From: Acidobacteriota bacterium
GTDB lineage: Bacteria; Acidobacteriota; Terriglobia; Bryobacterales; Bryobacteraceae
Direction of reading: 5' to 3'
Assembly: GCA_947470805.1 (NCBI GenBank)
Contig: CANIVU010000043.1
Span: 1 to 64,000, forward strand
Length of the DNA: 64,000 nucleotides
Positions 48,070-57,336 of this stretch are shown here, one piece after another. Positions within the stretch are counted from its first letter, which is position 1; the number at the start of each line of letters is the position of its first letter. The notes under the pieces are model-generated. The model did not search any database. It was given only the letters and a program-made list of their open reading frames with translations, and had not been told where the DNA came from. Made by a program: the position numbers and the translations under genes.

Positions 48070-48998
48070 TTGGCGAGTTGGAGTTGTATCGAAAGCCCCT
48101 CGTTGGGCATTGTTACCGGATGTTGGGGTCGGCGGTGGATGCGGAGGACGCGGCGCAGGAGTCGCTGATTCGCGCATGGCGTGGGATGAGCACGTTCGAT
48201 GGGCGGGCGTCGTTGCAGACGTGGCTGTATCGGATTGCGACGAATGTTTGTCTGGACGAGTTGGACAAGCGGGGGCGGCGGATTCGGCCGATGGAGGGGT
48301 GCGCACCGGGGTATCGGGGTGGCGAGTTGCCGAAGCGGGAAAGGGAAGTTTGGATTGAGCCGGTGGCCGATGCGCGGGCGATGGCGGATGGGTTGGACCC
48401 GTTTGAACAGGCACGGATGCGGCAGAGTATTCGATTGGCGTTTGTGGCGGCGTTACAGAATTTGGCGCCTCGGCAGCGGGCGGCGTTGTTGCTGGTGGAT
48501 GTGTTGGGGATGAGCGCGGCGGAGGTGGCCGAGACGTTGGAGACGACGGTGGCGGCGGTGAATTCGGCGTTGCAGCGGGCGCGGGCGGTGGTGGGGGATT
48601 CGTCGGTTTCGGCTGGGGAATTGACGGCGGGGCAGACGGCGATGTTGGAGAAATATGTGGCGGCGTTTGAACGGTATGACGTGGAGACGCTGACGTCGTT
48701 GTTGCGGGAGGACGCGGCGTTTTCGATGCCTCCGTATTCGCTGTGGCTGCAGGGGCCGGCGGCGGTGCGGGAGTGGTTGTTGGGGATTGGGTTGGGGTGC
48801 CAGGGGTCTCGGCTGGTGGCGACGGCTGGTTGCGGCGGGCCGGCTTGGGGGCAGTACCGGGTGGACCCGGACGGCGGGTGGATGCCTTGGGCGCTGGTGG
48901 TGTTGGAACTGGACGGGGAGCGGATTGCGGGGTGGAACTCGTTTTTGGATACGGAGTGGTTGTTTCCGCTGTTTGGGCTGCCGGCGCGATTATTTTGA
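48066..48998 (+). CDS. ECF sigma factor with C-terminal SnoaL-like extension (SigG/ECF41-type)
   Basis: [59 protein letters not shown]...[24 protein letters not shown]-like region 4; ~330 aa form. Confidence 0.92.
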   Translation: MIGELELYRKPLVGHCYRMLGSAVDAEDAAQESLIRAWRGMSTFDGRASLQTWLYRIATNVCLDELDKRGRRIRPMEGCAPGYRGGELPKREREVWIEPVADARAMADGLDPFEQARMRQSIRLAFVAALQNLAPRQRAALLLVDVLGMSAAEVAETLETTVAAVNSALQRARAVVGDSSVSAGELTAGQTAMLEKYVAAFERYDVETLTSLLREDAAFSMPPYSLWLQGPAAVREWLLGIGLGCQGSRLVATAGCGGPAWGQYRVDPDGGWMPWALVVLELDGERIAGWNSFLDTEWLFPLFGLPARLF

Positions 48999-49044
48999 TT
49001 TTCGGGCGATGAGTTTGGGTGGTGTGTGCCGTCTATAACGGCAT

Positions 49045-49458
49045 ATGGCTATTTCCAGGAAGATTTTTGTCAATTTGCCGGTGCGGGATTTGGGGCGGAC
49101 GAAGGCGTTTTTTGCGGCGCTGGGGTTCGCGTTTAATGCGCAGTTCACGAATGAGCATGGCGCTTGCATGGTGCTGAGCGAGGATGGCTACGTGATGCTG
49201 CTGACTCATACGTTTTTTGGGCGGTTTACGCGGCGGGCGATTGCGGATACTTCGGTTGTTACGGAGTGTTTGGTGGCGCTTTCGTGTTCGAGCCGGGCGG
49301 AGGTGGATGAGTTGTTGGGGAGGGCGCTGGGGGCTGGTGGTGTGGAGGCGGCGGAGGGGCAGGATATGGGGTTTATGTATCAGCGGAGTTTTTACGATTT
49401 GGACGGGCATCATTGGGAAATTTTCTGGATGGACCCGGCGACGGTGCAGGGGGAGTAG
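49045..49458 (+). CDS. VOC/glyoxalase-family protein
   Basis: KIFVNLPVRDLGRTKAFFAALGFAFNAQFTNEHGACMVLSEDGYVMLLTHTFF...YQRSFYDLDGHHWEIFWMDP. Confidence 0.95.
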   Translation: MAISRKIFVNLPVRDLGRTKAFFAALGFAFNAQFTNEHGACMVLSEDGYVMLLTHTFFGRFTRRAIADTSVVTECLVALSCSSRAEVDELLGRALGAGGVEAAEGQDMGFMYQRSFYDLDGHHWEIFWMDPATVQGE

Positions 49459-49463
49459 TTTGG

Positions 49464-49955
49464 ATGGGCGCGGACGCTTGTTTGTTTGTGTTTGACGCGT
49501 TGGAATGCGCGGGGGAGGGGGAACTGTCGCGGAATCTGGGTCCGCGGCAGTTTCTGGGGCGGTCCGTGGATTGCTATTTCTACTGGGAGACGCTGGACGA
49601 GCTGGGCGTCTCCCCGGCGGATCCGATCCGGGAGCTGCTGGAGCGGCTGGGACGGCGGCGGACAGAGGACCTGGAGGAGGGTATTCACGGGTGGCTGGGG
49701 CCGGAGGAGACGCGGGAGTTGGGGGAGCGGTTGTTTGCGTTGGACTTGCCGGATTATGAGTGTAGTTTTGCGGCGATGCAGGGGTTTCGGCAGGTGCGGG
49801 ATTTGGCGGAGGGGACGGGACGGGAGTTTTTGTGGCCGGCTTATGAGCATCCGGAGTACTCATTTGAGCGGTTGAGTTTGTCGTATGTGCGGACGGTTTG
49901 CCAGTTGGCGGCGCGGGAGGGGAAGGGGGTTTTGTGGGGGAATGGGGTGGGGTGA
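49464..49955 (+). CDS. Hypothetical protein
   Basis: Open frame directly downstream of VOC gene; MGADACLFVFDALECAGEGELSRNLGPRQFLGRSVDCYFYW. Confidence 0.55.
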   Translation: MGADACLFVFDALECAGEGELSRNLGPRQFLGRSVDCYFYWETLDELGVSPADPIRELLERLGRRRTEDLEEGIHGWLGPEETRELGERLFALDLPDYECSFAAMQGFRQVRDLAEGTGREFLWPAYEHPEYSFERLSLSYVRTVCQLAAREGKGVLWGNGVG

Positions 49956-50175
49956 TTAGCGGGGGCGGTAGAAGCGGCCGACTTCAATGTCGGCTGCGAC
50001 GGGATGACTTCCGGGGCGTCGGAATAGTTGATTTCGGCGTCGGGTTTGGCGGCGAGCTTCTTGAGCGAGCGGCGCTGTTTGGCGGTGAGCGGTGCGGTAA
50101 ATAAAACGCTCGCGGGGATTCGCTTTTCTTGCGGAGATGATGCGGATTTCTTCTTGGGCTTGGGTGTGCCTTTCT
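49956..50175 (-). pseudogene. BrnA-like antitoxin remnant, frameshifted and C-terminally truncated
   Basis: VLFTAPLTAKQRRSLKKLAAKPDAEINYSDAPEVIPSQ then in another frame ADIEVGRFYRPR*. Confidence 0.6.
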
Positions 50176-50209
50176 ATTCTGCGCTACGATCACTGGACGG
50201 AAGTCGGGC

Positions 50210-50585
50210 AGTTACTTGCGGCTGATTGCACAGGATGCTGGCCGTCTTCCAGCTGAGGACCGGACTTCTTTGGGGCTTCGAATGATCCGGGAATGGTGTC
50301 CGGATATGGACGCTTCCCACCAGCAAAGCGCGGACATTGCGTTCATTGATCCTGGTGAGAACTTTGAGCAAGTAGGGTGTCCGCATTGCCGTTCAGATGT
50401 GAGGGAACCGCAGGCGGCGTGGAGGGATGCGGCGAACGGTGCTGGTGCCCTATGGCGGATGGCGCGCGGACCTGAATGACCTGCGATACGGGTGGCCCGC
50501 CGGATTTGCGCAGCTCGTGATTGAGCTCGGCCACTCGGAGGAGTCACTGGGTTGCGCAATTCCACAGGTGATGAGGCGGGTTTAG
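50210..50585 (+). pseudogene. Zinc-ribbon-type conserved hypothetical remnant, frameshifted
   Basis: LIAQDAGRLPAEDRTSLGLRMIREWCPDMDAS...IAFIDPGENFEQVGCPHCRSDV then another frame TVLVPYGGWRADLNDLRYGWPAGFAQLVIELGHSEESLGCAIPQVMRRV*. Confidence 0.55.
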
Positions 50586-50593
50586 TTCGATGC

Positions 50594-50636
50594 GGCGTCT
50601 GGGAACACCCGGCCTGCGGCCCGCGGGTGTCCCCGC
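50594..50636. repeat. REP-like palindromic element, copy 2
   Basis: GGCGTCTGGGAACACCCGGCCTGCGGCCCGCGGGTGTCCCCG, one mismatch to copy 1 at 38421. Confidence 0.75.
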
Positions 50637-50661
50637 GGGGTTGATGGGGCGGAAAGCTAAG

Positions 50662-52182
50662 CTAGGCTGAGCGGACGAGGCGGGAGTGGAGGGCTTCGGC
50701 GGCTTTTTCGGGGAAGTCGGAGCGGTAGTGGCCGCCGCGGCTTTCGCGGCGTTCCAGGGCGGCTTGGGCGATTAACAGGCCCACTCGGCGCATGCTGCGG
50801 AGTTCGTAGTCTAACCGACTGGCTTCGGCTCGGCGCTCCATGGGGACGCTGCGTAAGATGCTTACCGCCTTTTGCAGGCCTTCTTCGTTTCTTGTGATGC
50901 CGCAGTGCTCCCAGGTGATGGAGCGGAGGTGCGATTCGGTGAGGGCCGGGAAGACTTCGGCTTGGGGGATTTCGCCTCTGGCTTCAATGGCGGACGCGCT
51001 GGCCATGGCGACGGCGGCGCGGGCTCCGAAGACTACGCCTTCGAGGAGGGAGTTGCTGGCGAGACGGTTGGCGCCGTGGACACCGGTGCAGGCCACTTCG
51101 CCGGCGGCGTAGAGGCGGGGGACGGTGGTGAGGCCGTTGAGATCTGTGTGGACGCCGCCCATGGCGTAGTGGGCCGCGGGGTGGATGGGGGCGGGCTGCT
51201 TGGTGAGATCGAGGCCGTAGCGGAGGCAGGTTTGGTAGATGCGGGGGAAATGGTGCTCCATGACGCCGGGGCCGAAGTGGGTCATGTCCAAAAACATGTG
51301 GGGGGCGCCGGTGCGGCCCATTTCGCGGACGATGGCGCGGCTGACGACGTCGCGGCTGGCTAATTCGTCCGTAAAGCGTTCGCCTTGGGCGTTGCGGAGA
51401 AAGGCACCGTCGCCGCGGAGGGCTTCGGAGAGGAGGAAGCGGGGGGCGTCGTCCAAGTGGAGCGCCGTGGGGTGGAACTGGACGAATTCGATGTCGCGGA
51501 TGACGGCGCCGGCGCGCCAGGCCATGGCGACGCCATCGCCGGTGGCGACGTTGGGATTGGTTGTTTCCTTGTAGACGCGGCCGAGGCCGCCGGTGGCGAG
51601 GAGGACGGCGCGGGCGAAGATTTTGTGGTGCTGTTTGTAGCGGGCGTCGTAGGCGACGGCGCCGCGGACTTCGCCGTCCTGCATGAGGAGATCCGTTACG
51701 GCGGCGAAGCTGAGGAACTGGACGTTGGCGAGGGAGGCGGCTTTGCGGTAGAGGGCGCGGGAGATTTCGCGGCCGGTGGAATCGCCGTGGGCGTGGAGGA
51801 TGCGGTTGCGGGAGTGGGCGCCTTCGCGGCCGAAGACGAGTTCGCCGCCTTCGCGGTCGAATTCGGCGCCCCATTCGAGGAGCTCTTCGATGACGTGGGG
51901 GCCTTCGTTGACGAGGGTTTTGACGGCGTCGGCATCGCAGAGGCCATCGCCGGCGGCGAGGGTGTCCTGTTCATGGAGGGTGACTTCGTCGTCATCGGAG
52001 AGCGCGGCGGCGATGCCGCCCTGGGCGTACTCCGAGGCCGATTCGTGGAGGGTGTCCTTGGCGAGGACGAGGACCTTCCCGGAGGTGGAAAGCGAGATGG
52101 CGGCGCGGAGGCCGGCGACGCCTGCCCCGATCACCAGATAGTCACAAACGATGCTGTCCGACGTAGCACGCATATACCCCAT
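50662..52182 (-). CDS. nadB: L-aspartate oxidase
   Basis: DYLVIGAGVAGLRAAISLS...ESASEYAQGGIAAAL...SRNRILHAHGDSTGREISRAL...HPAAHYAMGGVHTDLNGLTTVPRLYAAGEVACTGVHGANRLASNSLLEG. Confidence 0.96.
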   Translation of the reverse strand: MGYMRATSDSIVCDYLVIGAGVAGLRAAISLSTSGKVLVLAKDTLHESASEYAQGGIAAALSDDDEVTLHEQDTLAAGDGLCDADAVKTLVNEGPHVIEELLEWGAEFDREGGELVFGREGAHSRNRILHAHGDSTGREISRALYRKAASLANVQFLSFAAVTDLLMQDGEVRGAVAYDARYKQHHKIFARAVLLATGGLGRVYKETTNPNVATGDGVAMAWRAGAVIRDIEFVQFHPTALHLDDAPRFLLSEALRGDGAFLRNAQGERFTDELASRDVVSRAIVREMGRTGAPHMFLDMTHFGPGVMEHHFPRIYQTCLRYGLDLTKQPAPIHPAAHYAMGGVHTDLNGLTTVPRLYAAGEVACTGVHGANRLASNSLLEGVVFGARAAVAMASASAIEARGEIPQAEVFPALTESHLRSITWEHCGITRNEEGLQKAVSILRSVPMERRAEASRLDYELRSMRRVGLLIAQAALERRESRGGHYRSDFPEKAAEALHSRLVRSA

Positions 52183-52201
52183 GGTACAAACGAAAAAGGA
52201 C

Positions 52202-53257
52202 ATGCCCTCACACGTAGTCACCACAGGCACGCAACGTTACGAGTGCCACATTGAACGCGGGATCCTTTCGCGCGTTGCTGAATACCTGCCCGCTAAGGCC
52301 GGCAAGGTCTTTGTTATCACCACGGAAGACGTCTGGAAGCTGCACGGGAAGCACATGCAATTCCCGCACGAACTGGTGTTTTTTCCGGGCGGGGAGCCGA
52401 ATAAACGGCTGCACGTTTTGGAGGCGATGGCGGCGCAGATGCTGGCGAAGGGCGCGGACCGGTCGTCGGTGATCGTGGCTTTTGGCGGCGGGATTGTGGG
52501 CGACGTGGGCGGGTTTCTGGCCGCGATTTTCATGCGCGGGATTCCGGTGATTCAGGTTCCGACGACGCTGTTGGCGCAGGTGGACGCTTCCATTGGCGGC
52601 AAGACAGGCGTGAATTTGGTTGGCGGGAAGAACCTGATTGGGGCGTTTCATCAGCCGCTGGCGGTGTTGATTGACCCGTCGGTGCTGGAGACGCTGCCGG
52701 TGCGGGAGTACCGGTCGGGGCTGTTTGAGGTGGTGAAGTACGGGATTATCAGCAGTCCGGCGTTGTTCCGGTTGTTGGCCGATCATTCCGACCGCGTGCT
52801 GGCGCTGGAGCCGGAGGCGGTGGATTTCATTGTCAGCGATTCGGTGCGGATTAAGGCCGAGGTGGTTTCCGCCGATGAGAAAGAGGGCGGGCTGCGGCGG
52901 ATCCTGAACTACGGGCATACGCTGGGGCATGCGTTGGAGGCAGAGACGCGGTACGAGCGGCTGCTGCATGGCGAGGCCGTTGGGTATGGGATGAACGCGG
53001 CAGCGTATTTGGCGGAACGGCTGGGGCTATTGGCCAAGGCCGACGCGGACGAGATGCGGCGGGTGACGAACCTGTACGGGCCGTGGCCGGCGGTGGGCGA
53101 TTTGAGCCCGGAGGTGCTGGCGGGGCATACGCTGAAGGACAAGAAAACCATTCAAGGGACGACGCATTTTGTGCTGGCCGAGGGGGTTGGCACGGTGCGG
53201 GTGGTGAGCGGGATTGCGGCGGCCGATGTTGTGGCGGCCGCGGCGGCGGCGCTGTAG
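52202..53257 (+). CDS. aroB: 3-dehydroquinate synthase
   Basis: RSSVIVAFGGGIVGDVGGFLAAIFMRGIPVIQVPTTLLAQVDASIGGKTGVNLVGGKNLIGAFHQP; ILNYGHTLGHALEAET...LLHGEAVGYGM. Confidence 0.98.
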   Translation: MPSHVVTTGTQRYECHIERGILSRVAEYLPAKAGKVFVITTEDVWKLHGKHMQFPHELVFFPGGEPNKRLHVLEAMAAQMLAKGADRSSVIVAFGGGIVGDVGGFLAAIFMRGIPVIQVPTTLLAQVDASIGGKTGVNLVGGKNLIGAFHQPLAVLIDPSVLETLPVREYRSGLFEVVKYGIISSPALFRLLADHSDRVLALEPEAVDFIVSDSVRIKAEVVSADEKEGGLRRILNYGHTLGHALEAETRYERLLHGEAVGYGMNAAAYLAERLGLLAKADADEMRRVTNLYGPWPAVGDLSPEVLAGHTLKDKKTIQGTTHFVLAEGVGTVRVVSGIAAADVVAAAAAAL

Positions 53258-53260
53258 TTT

Positions 53261-53998
53261 ATGGCACTGCAAGTAGGCAAGGGCACGACGCCGCCGGGGG
53301 CGGCCACCGAGGAGCAGGCGGCGCGTTATGTGCGCGGCATGTTCGACCAGGTGGCGCCGCGGTACGACATGCTGAACCACATTCTGAGCTTCCAGGTGGA
53401 TAAATACTGGCGGCGGCGGACGGTGGGGAAGGTGCAGCATATTCTGGACCGGGCGGATGCGACGGTGCTGGATTTGGCGTGCGGGACCGGGGATTTGACT
53501 CTCGCGTTGACCAGGGCGGGGCGGGCGCGGGTGATTGGGAGTGACTTTTGCCATCCGATGCTGACGGGGGCTTCGGCTAAGAATGCGCGGCTGTTGTTTG
53601 AGGCCGATGCGTTGTCGTTGCCGGTGGCTTCGGAGTCCGTTGATTTGGTGACTTGTGCGTTTGGGTTCCGGAATTTTGTGAACTACCGGCGGGGGATGGT
53701 GGAGATTTTGCGGGTGCTGAAGCCGGGGGGGACGGCGGCGATTTTGGAGTTGTCGACACCGCCGAATGCGGCGTTCCGGGCGGCGTATCAGTTTTATTCG
53801 TCGCGGGTATTGTCGCGGGTGGGAGCGTTGATTAGCGGGTCGAAAGACGCGTATACGTACTTGCCGGAGAGCGTGAAGAAGTTCCCGGTGGCGGGGGTTT
53901 TGGCGGAGGAGTTTAAAGAGGCGGGGTACGCCGAAGTGGAGTACGAGTTGTTGACCTTTGGGATCGTCGCACTCCACTTGGCTCGGAAGAAACGGTAA
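53261..53998 (+). CDS. ubiE: UbiE/MenG-type quinone biosynthesis methyltransferase
   Basis: MFDQVAPRYDMLNHILSFQVDKYWRRRTV...VLDLACGTGDLTLAL...VDLVTCAFGFRNFVNYRRGMVEILRVLKPGGTAAILELSTP. Confidence 0.95.
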   Translation: MALQVGKGTTPPGAATEEQAARYVRGMFDQVAPRYDMLNHILSFQVDKYWRRRTVGKVQHILDRADATVLDLACGTGDLTLALTRAGRARVIGSDFCHPMLTGASAKNARLLFEADALSLPVASESVDLVTCAFGFRNFVNYRRGMVEILRVLKPGGTAAILELSTPPNAAFRAAYQFYSSRVLSRVGALISGSKDAYTYLPESVKKFPVAGVLAEEFKEAGYAEVEYELLTFGIVALHLARKKR

Positions 53999-54038
53999 TT
54001 ACGGATTTCCCTGGTAGCACGGCTCCCAGGGAAATCTG
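53997..54038. repeat. Dispersed element copy B
   Basis: AATTACGGATTTCCCTGGTAGCACGGCTCCCAGGGAAATCTG, with GATTTCCCTGG/CCAGGGAAATC arms. Confidence 0.85.
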
Positions 54039-54090
54039 AAGGGCGGGTGACCGAATCACGCTCGCCCTTTGGCTCGGAAGGGTCAGACAA

Positions 54091-54115
54091 TTCCTTGGTG
54101 ACAGTCACCTAGGAA
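54091..54115. repeat. Palindrome TTCCTTGGTGAC-A-GTCACCTAGGAA
   Basis: 12-bp arms with one mismatch; same TTGGTG(A/C)C core style as 45540. Confidence 0.7.
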
Positions 54116-54120
54116 AAGTC

Positions 54121-54948
54121 TTAGAGGAGGGCGGTGGGGCGGCGCTTCCAGCCCATGCCTTCGACAGCGCTGATGTGGGCGCCGGCTTGGGTGAGGATGT
54201 GGTGCAGGTCGTTGCCCAGGCTGATGAAGGGGAAACCTTTGTCGAGGAATTCCTGGACGCGGGCGGTGCCGAAGAGGAAGACGCCGAGAGCGACGTTGTT
54301 CTTCTTGGCGGCGGCGATCAGCTTGTTCGTCGCTTCGGCGAGTTCAGGCGATGTGTACATGTGGGGGAACTCGTACTTTTCGTACAGGCCCATGGACATG
54401 CAGAGATCGTTCTGGCCGAGGAAGAGCATGTCGACACCGGGGACGGCGGCGATTTCTTCGATGTTTTCAATGCAGCTGGCGGTTTCCACCTGGAGGGCGA
54501 CGATGGCGTTCTTGTTCCAGTTGCCGGCGTAGCCGAGCAGGCCGGCCTTGTTCATGCTGCGCTGGGGGAAGTACACCGAGCGGGTGCCGGCGGTGGGGTA
54601 GAGGGCGCAGCTGACGGCGGCGCGGGCTTCTTCGGCGGTGTTGATGTAGGGGACGAGGATGCCGTCGGCACCGAGGTCGAGCGACTGCTGGATGCCGGGG
54701 CGATCGTCATAACCACCGACGCGGACGAAGGACTTGGCTCCGCCGTTGGAGACGCCGGCGATCATCGCCGAGAGCTTTTCATAGTTCATGGGGCCGTGCT
54801 GGGTGTCGATCAACAGCCAGTCGTAACCGGTGTGGGCGAGCTGCTCGACCACAGTGGGGCTGTGCGAATTGACGAATAGGCCGATCTTGGGCTGGCCTTC
54901 GCGCAGCTGCTGTTTGAACTCAGCACCGGTAACAGGGGTGTCTGCCAT
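54121..54948 (-). CDS. HpcH/HpaI-family aldolase
   Basis: KIGLFVNSHSPTVVEQLAHTGYDWLLIDTQHGPMNYEKLSAMIAG...GADGILVPYINTAEEARAAVSCALYPTAGTRSV...VALQVETASCIENIEEIAAVPGVDMLFLGQNDLCMSMG. Confidence 0.95.
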   Translation of the reverse strand: MADTPVTGAEFKQQLREGQPKIGLFVNSHSPTVVEQLAHTGYDWLLIDTQHGPMNYEKLSAMIAGVSNGGAKSFVRVGGYDDRPGIQQSLDLGADGILVPYINTAEEARAAVSCALYPTAGTRSVYFPQRSMNKAGLLGYAGNWNKNAIVALQVETASCIENIEEIAAVPGVDMLFLGQNDLCMSMGLYEKYEFPHMYTSPELAEATNKLIAAAKKNNVALGVFLFGTARVQEFLDKGFPFISLGNDLHHILTQAGAHISAVEGMGWKRRPTALL

Positions 54949-55070
54949 TGTAGTGTTTCTCCTAAAAGTGAAAGCTCTTTGGACTATACCCAATGCCGGG
55001 ACTTGAGTCCAGAAAGATAGCGGGGGGCGGTGAGCAGTTTGGGGGAGGAAAATCGCTAGAATAAGCGCAC

Positions 55071-56753
55071 ATGTCGAAGAAACTGGTTCTGGCACTAGGT
55101 GCGCTGGCCGCGGCCGGCGTGGGGATTCATTTTGCGCTGGAGCCGTTTCGGATCGAGCTGCCGGAGCCGAAGCGGCCGGCGAAATCGATGTCGCTCAAGC
55201 AGAACTGGGACGCCGGGCAGCAGGCGGCGTTTCACCATACGGCGCAGGGGACAAAGTTGTTGCCGTGGGCGTGGTTCAAGGCGTTGGAGCAGCCGTGCTT
55301 GTCGTTGCTGGGTTGTGGGGATTTGGCCGATCCGGCGTATTTGACGCGGTTTGGGTTTATTCCTTCGGATGAAACCAAGGACAGGCTGCCGGTGGGGTTT
55401 GCGCGGCAGGACAACTTTCACGATCCGATTTTGAAGCGGAATTACGCGGTGGTGGGGTTCACCTGCGCGGCTTGCCATACGGGCGAGATGTTCTATGGCG
55501 AGTACGCGATCCGGATTGAGGGCGGAGTGGGGATGGCGGATTTGGGTGCGTTTCAGAAGGCGATGGGGCTGGCGCTGGTATTGAACGATAAGATTCCGGG
55601 GCGGTACAAGCGGTTTGAGGCGCGGGTGCTGGGGGCGGGGGCGACGGCGGAGAAGAAGACTGAGCTGCGGAAGGACCTGGACGCATTTATGGCGCAGGCG
55701 ATGCGCGAGCGCGAGTACACGCAGAAGCATGGAATTTATGACAACCAGGCGGGGTTCGGGCGGACCGATGCGTTGACGCGGATTGGGAACCAGGTGTTCG
55801 CGGTGGATCTGGATTTGTTCCGGAATTTCGCAGTTTCCAATGCGCCCGTGCGGTTTCCGCAGATCTGGGATGCGCCGTGGTTTGACTGGGTGCAGTACAA
55901 CTCATCGATTGCCGATCCGCTGGTTCGGAACATTGGTGAGGCGCTGGGCGTGCGGGCGATGTTGAACCCGACGGATCTGGACAATTCGGTGGACGTGGGG
56001 GCGTTGTTGCAATTGGAGACGCTGCTGGCGGGGCCAGGGCCTTTTCAGGGGTTGCAATCGCCGAAGTGGCCGGGGGTGTTTCCGGCGCTGGACGCGGAGA
56101 AAGTGAAGAAGGGCGAGGCACTGTATCGCGAGCATTGCCAGGGGTGCCATATGCCGCCGGTGAAGGAGCTGTTGGCGGACAAGGGGGCGCGGTATTGGGA
56201 AGACGGGCGGTTGAAGGTGACCGATATCAACATTCAGGAGATTGGGACGGACCCGCGGGCGGCGTTGGACTACCGGAACCGGACGGCGGATAGCGGGCCG
56301 TTGGGGAAGGGGTTGTTGACCGCGGCGGAAGGGTTGGACACGGTGACGGGGGCGATTGCGGACCGGTTCTTTAAGCTGCAGAAGCTGGCGCCGCCGGCGC
56401 GCGGAGAGTGGGTGGTTCGGGACAAGTTGATTTACAAGGCCCGGCCGTTGAATGGGGTTTGGGCGGTGGCGCCGTATTTGCATAACGGGTCGGTGCCGAA
56501 TTTGTACCAGCTGTTGTCTCCGAAGGGGGAGCGGCCGGCGCGGTTCTGGGCGGGGAATAAAGAGTTTGACCCGAAGGTGGTGGGATATAAGAGCGAACCG
56601 TTTGCGGGCGGGTTTTTGTACGATACGACGCTGGTGGGGAATAGCAACGCGGGGCACGAGTTTGCCGATGGGCCGCGCGGGAATGGCGTGATTGGGCCGT
56701 TTCTGTGTCCGGAGTGCCGGTGGGCGATTGTTGAGTATTTAAAGTCGTTATAG
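55071..56753 (+). CDS. RoxA-like/dihaem cytochrome c peroxidase-family protein
   Basis: Two CXXCH (FTCAACHTGE, HCQGCHMPP); SVPNLYQLL, YKARPLNGVWAVAPYLHNGSVPNLYQLLSPKGERP layout. Confidence 0.85.
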   Translation: MSKKLVLALGALAAAGVGIHFALEPFRIELPEPKRPAKSMSLKQNWDAGQQAAFHHTAQGTKLLPWAWFKALEQPCLSLLGCGDLADPAYLTRFGFIPSDETKDRLPVGFARQDNFHDPILKRNYAVVGFTCAACHTGEMFYGEYAIRIEGGVGMADLGAFQKAMGLALVLNDKIPGRYKRFEARVLGAGATAEKKTELRKDLDAFMAQAMREREYTQKHGIYDNQAGFGRTDALTRIGNQVFAVDLDLFRNFAVSNAPVRFPQIWDAPWFDWVQYNSSIADPLVRNIGEALGVRAMLNPTDLDNSVDVGALLQLETLLAGPGPFQGLQSPKWPGVFPALDAEKVKKGEALYREHCQGCHMPPVKELLADKGARYWEDGRLKVTDINIQEIGTDPRAALDYRNRTADSGPLGKGLLTAAEGLDTVTGAIADRFFKLQKLAPPARGEWVVRDKLIYKARPLNGVWAVAPYLHNGSVPNLYQLLSPKGERPARFWAGNKEFDPKVVGYKSEPFAGGFLYDTTLVGNSNAGHEFADGPRGNGVIGPFLCPECRWAIVEYLKSL

Positions 56754-56766
56754 AGTTACGCTGGTA

Positions 56767-57336
56767 GTGGTGGTAACAGTACAAGAACTTGTCCGGCGGA
56801 ACCGGGCCGGGGACACGGCGGCTTTGGAAGAGCTGTTGCCGGTGATGTACGACCAGTTGCGGCGGATTGCGGCACGGTACCTGAAAGAGGAGCGGCCGGG
56901 GCACACGTTGACGCCGACGGGCGTGGTGCATGAGGCGTATCTGCGGCTGGCCGGGGCGGAGATGACGTGGGAGGACCGGACGCATTTCCTGATGGTGGCG
57001 TCGAGCGTGATGCGGCGGGTGTTGGTGGACCATGCGCGGACGCGGAACCGGGATAAGCGGGGGGCGGGAGCGGCGAAGCTGTCATTGGACGACGTGCAGG
57101 AGCTGGCGGCGGACAGCCTGGCGCATTTGGTGGACCTGGACGAGGCGTTGCAGCGGTTGGAGACGTTTGACGCGCGGAAGGCACGGATTGTGGAGTATAT
57201 CTACTTCGGCGGGTTGACCCAGGAGGAGACGGCGAATTCGTTGCAGGTGAGCGTAGTGACAATTCACCGCGAGTTGCGATTGGCGAAGGCTTGGCTGGAA
57301 CGGGAGTTGGCCACTCCTTCGACTACGGGCGCATGA
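56767..57336 (+). CDS. ECF-type RNA polymerase sigma factor (Acidobacteria-type, TIGR02999-like)
   Basis: LLPVMYDQLRRIAARYLKEERPGHTLTPTGVVHEAYLRLAG...RTHFLMVASSVMRRVLVDHARTRNRDKRG...GLTQEETANSLQVSVVTIHRELRLAKAWLEREL. Confidence 0.95.
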   Translation: MVVTVQELVRRNRAGDTAALEELLPVMYDQLRRIAARYLKEERPGHTLTPTGVVHEAYLRLAGAEMTWEDRTHFLMVASSVMRRVLVDHARTRNRDKRGAGAAKLSLDDVQELAADSLAHLVDLDEALQRLETFDARKARIVEYIYFGGLTQEETANSLQVSVVTIHRELRLAKAWLERELATPSTTGA

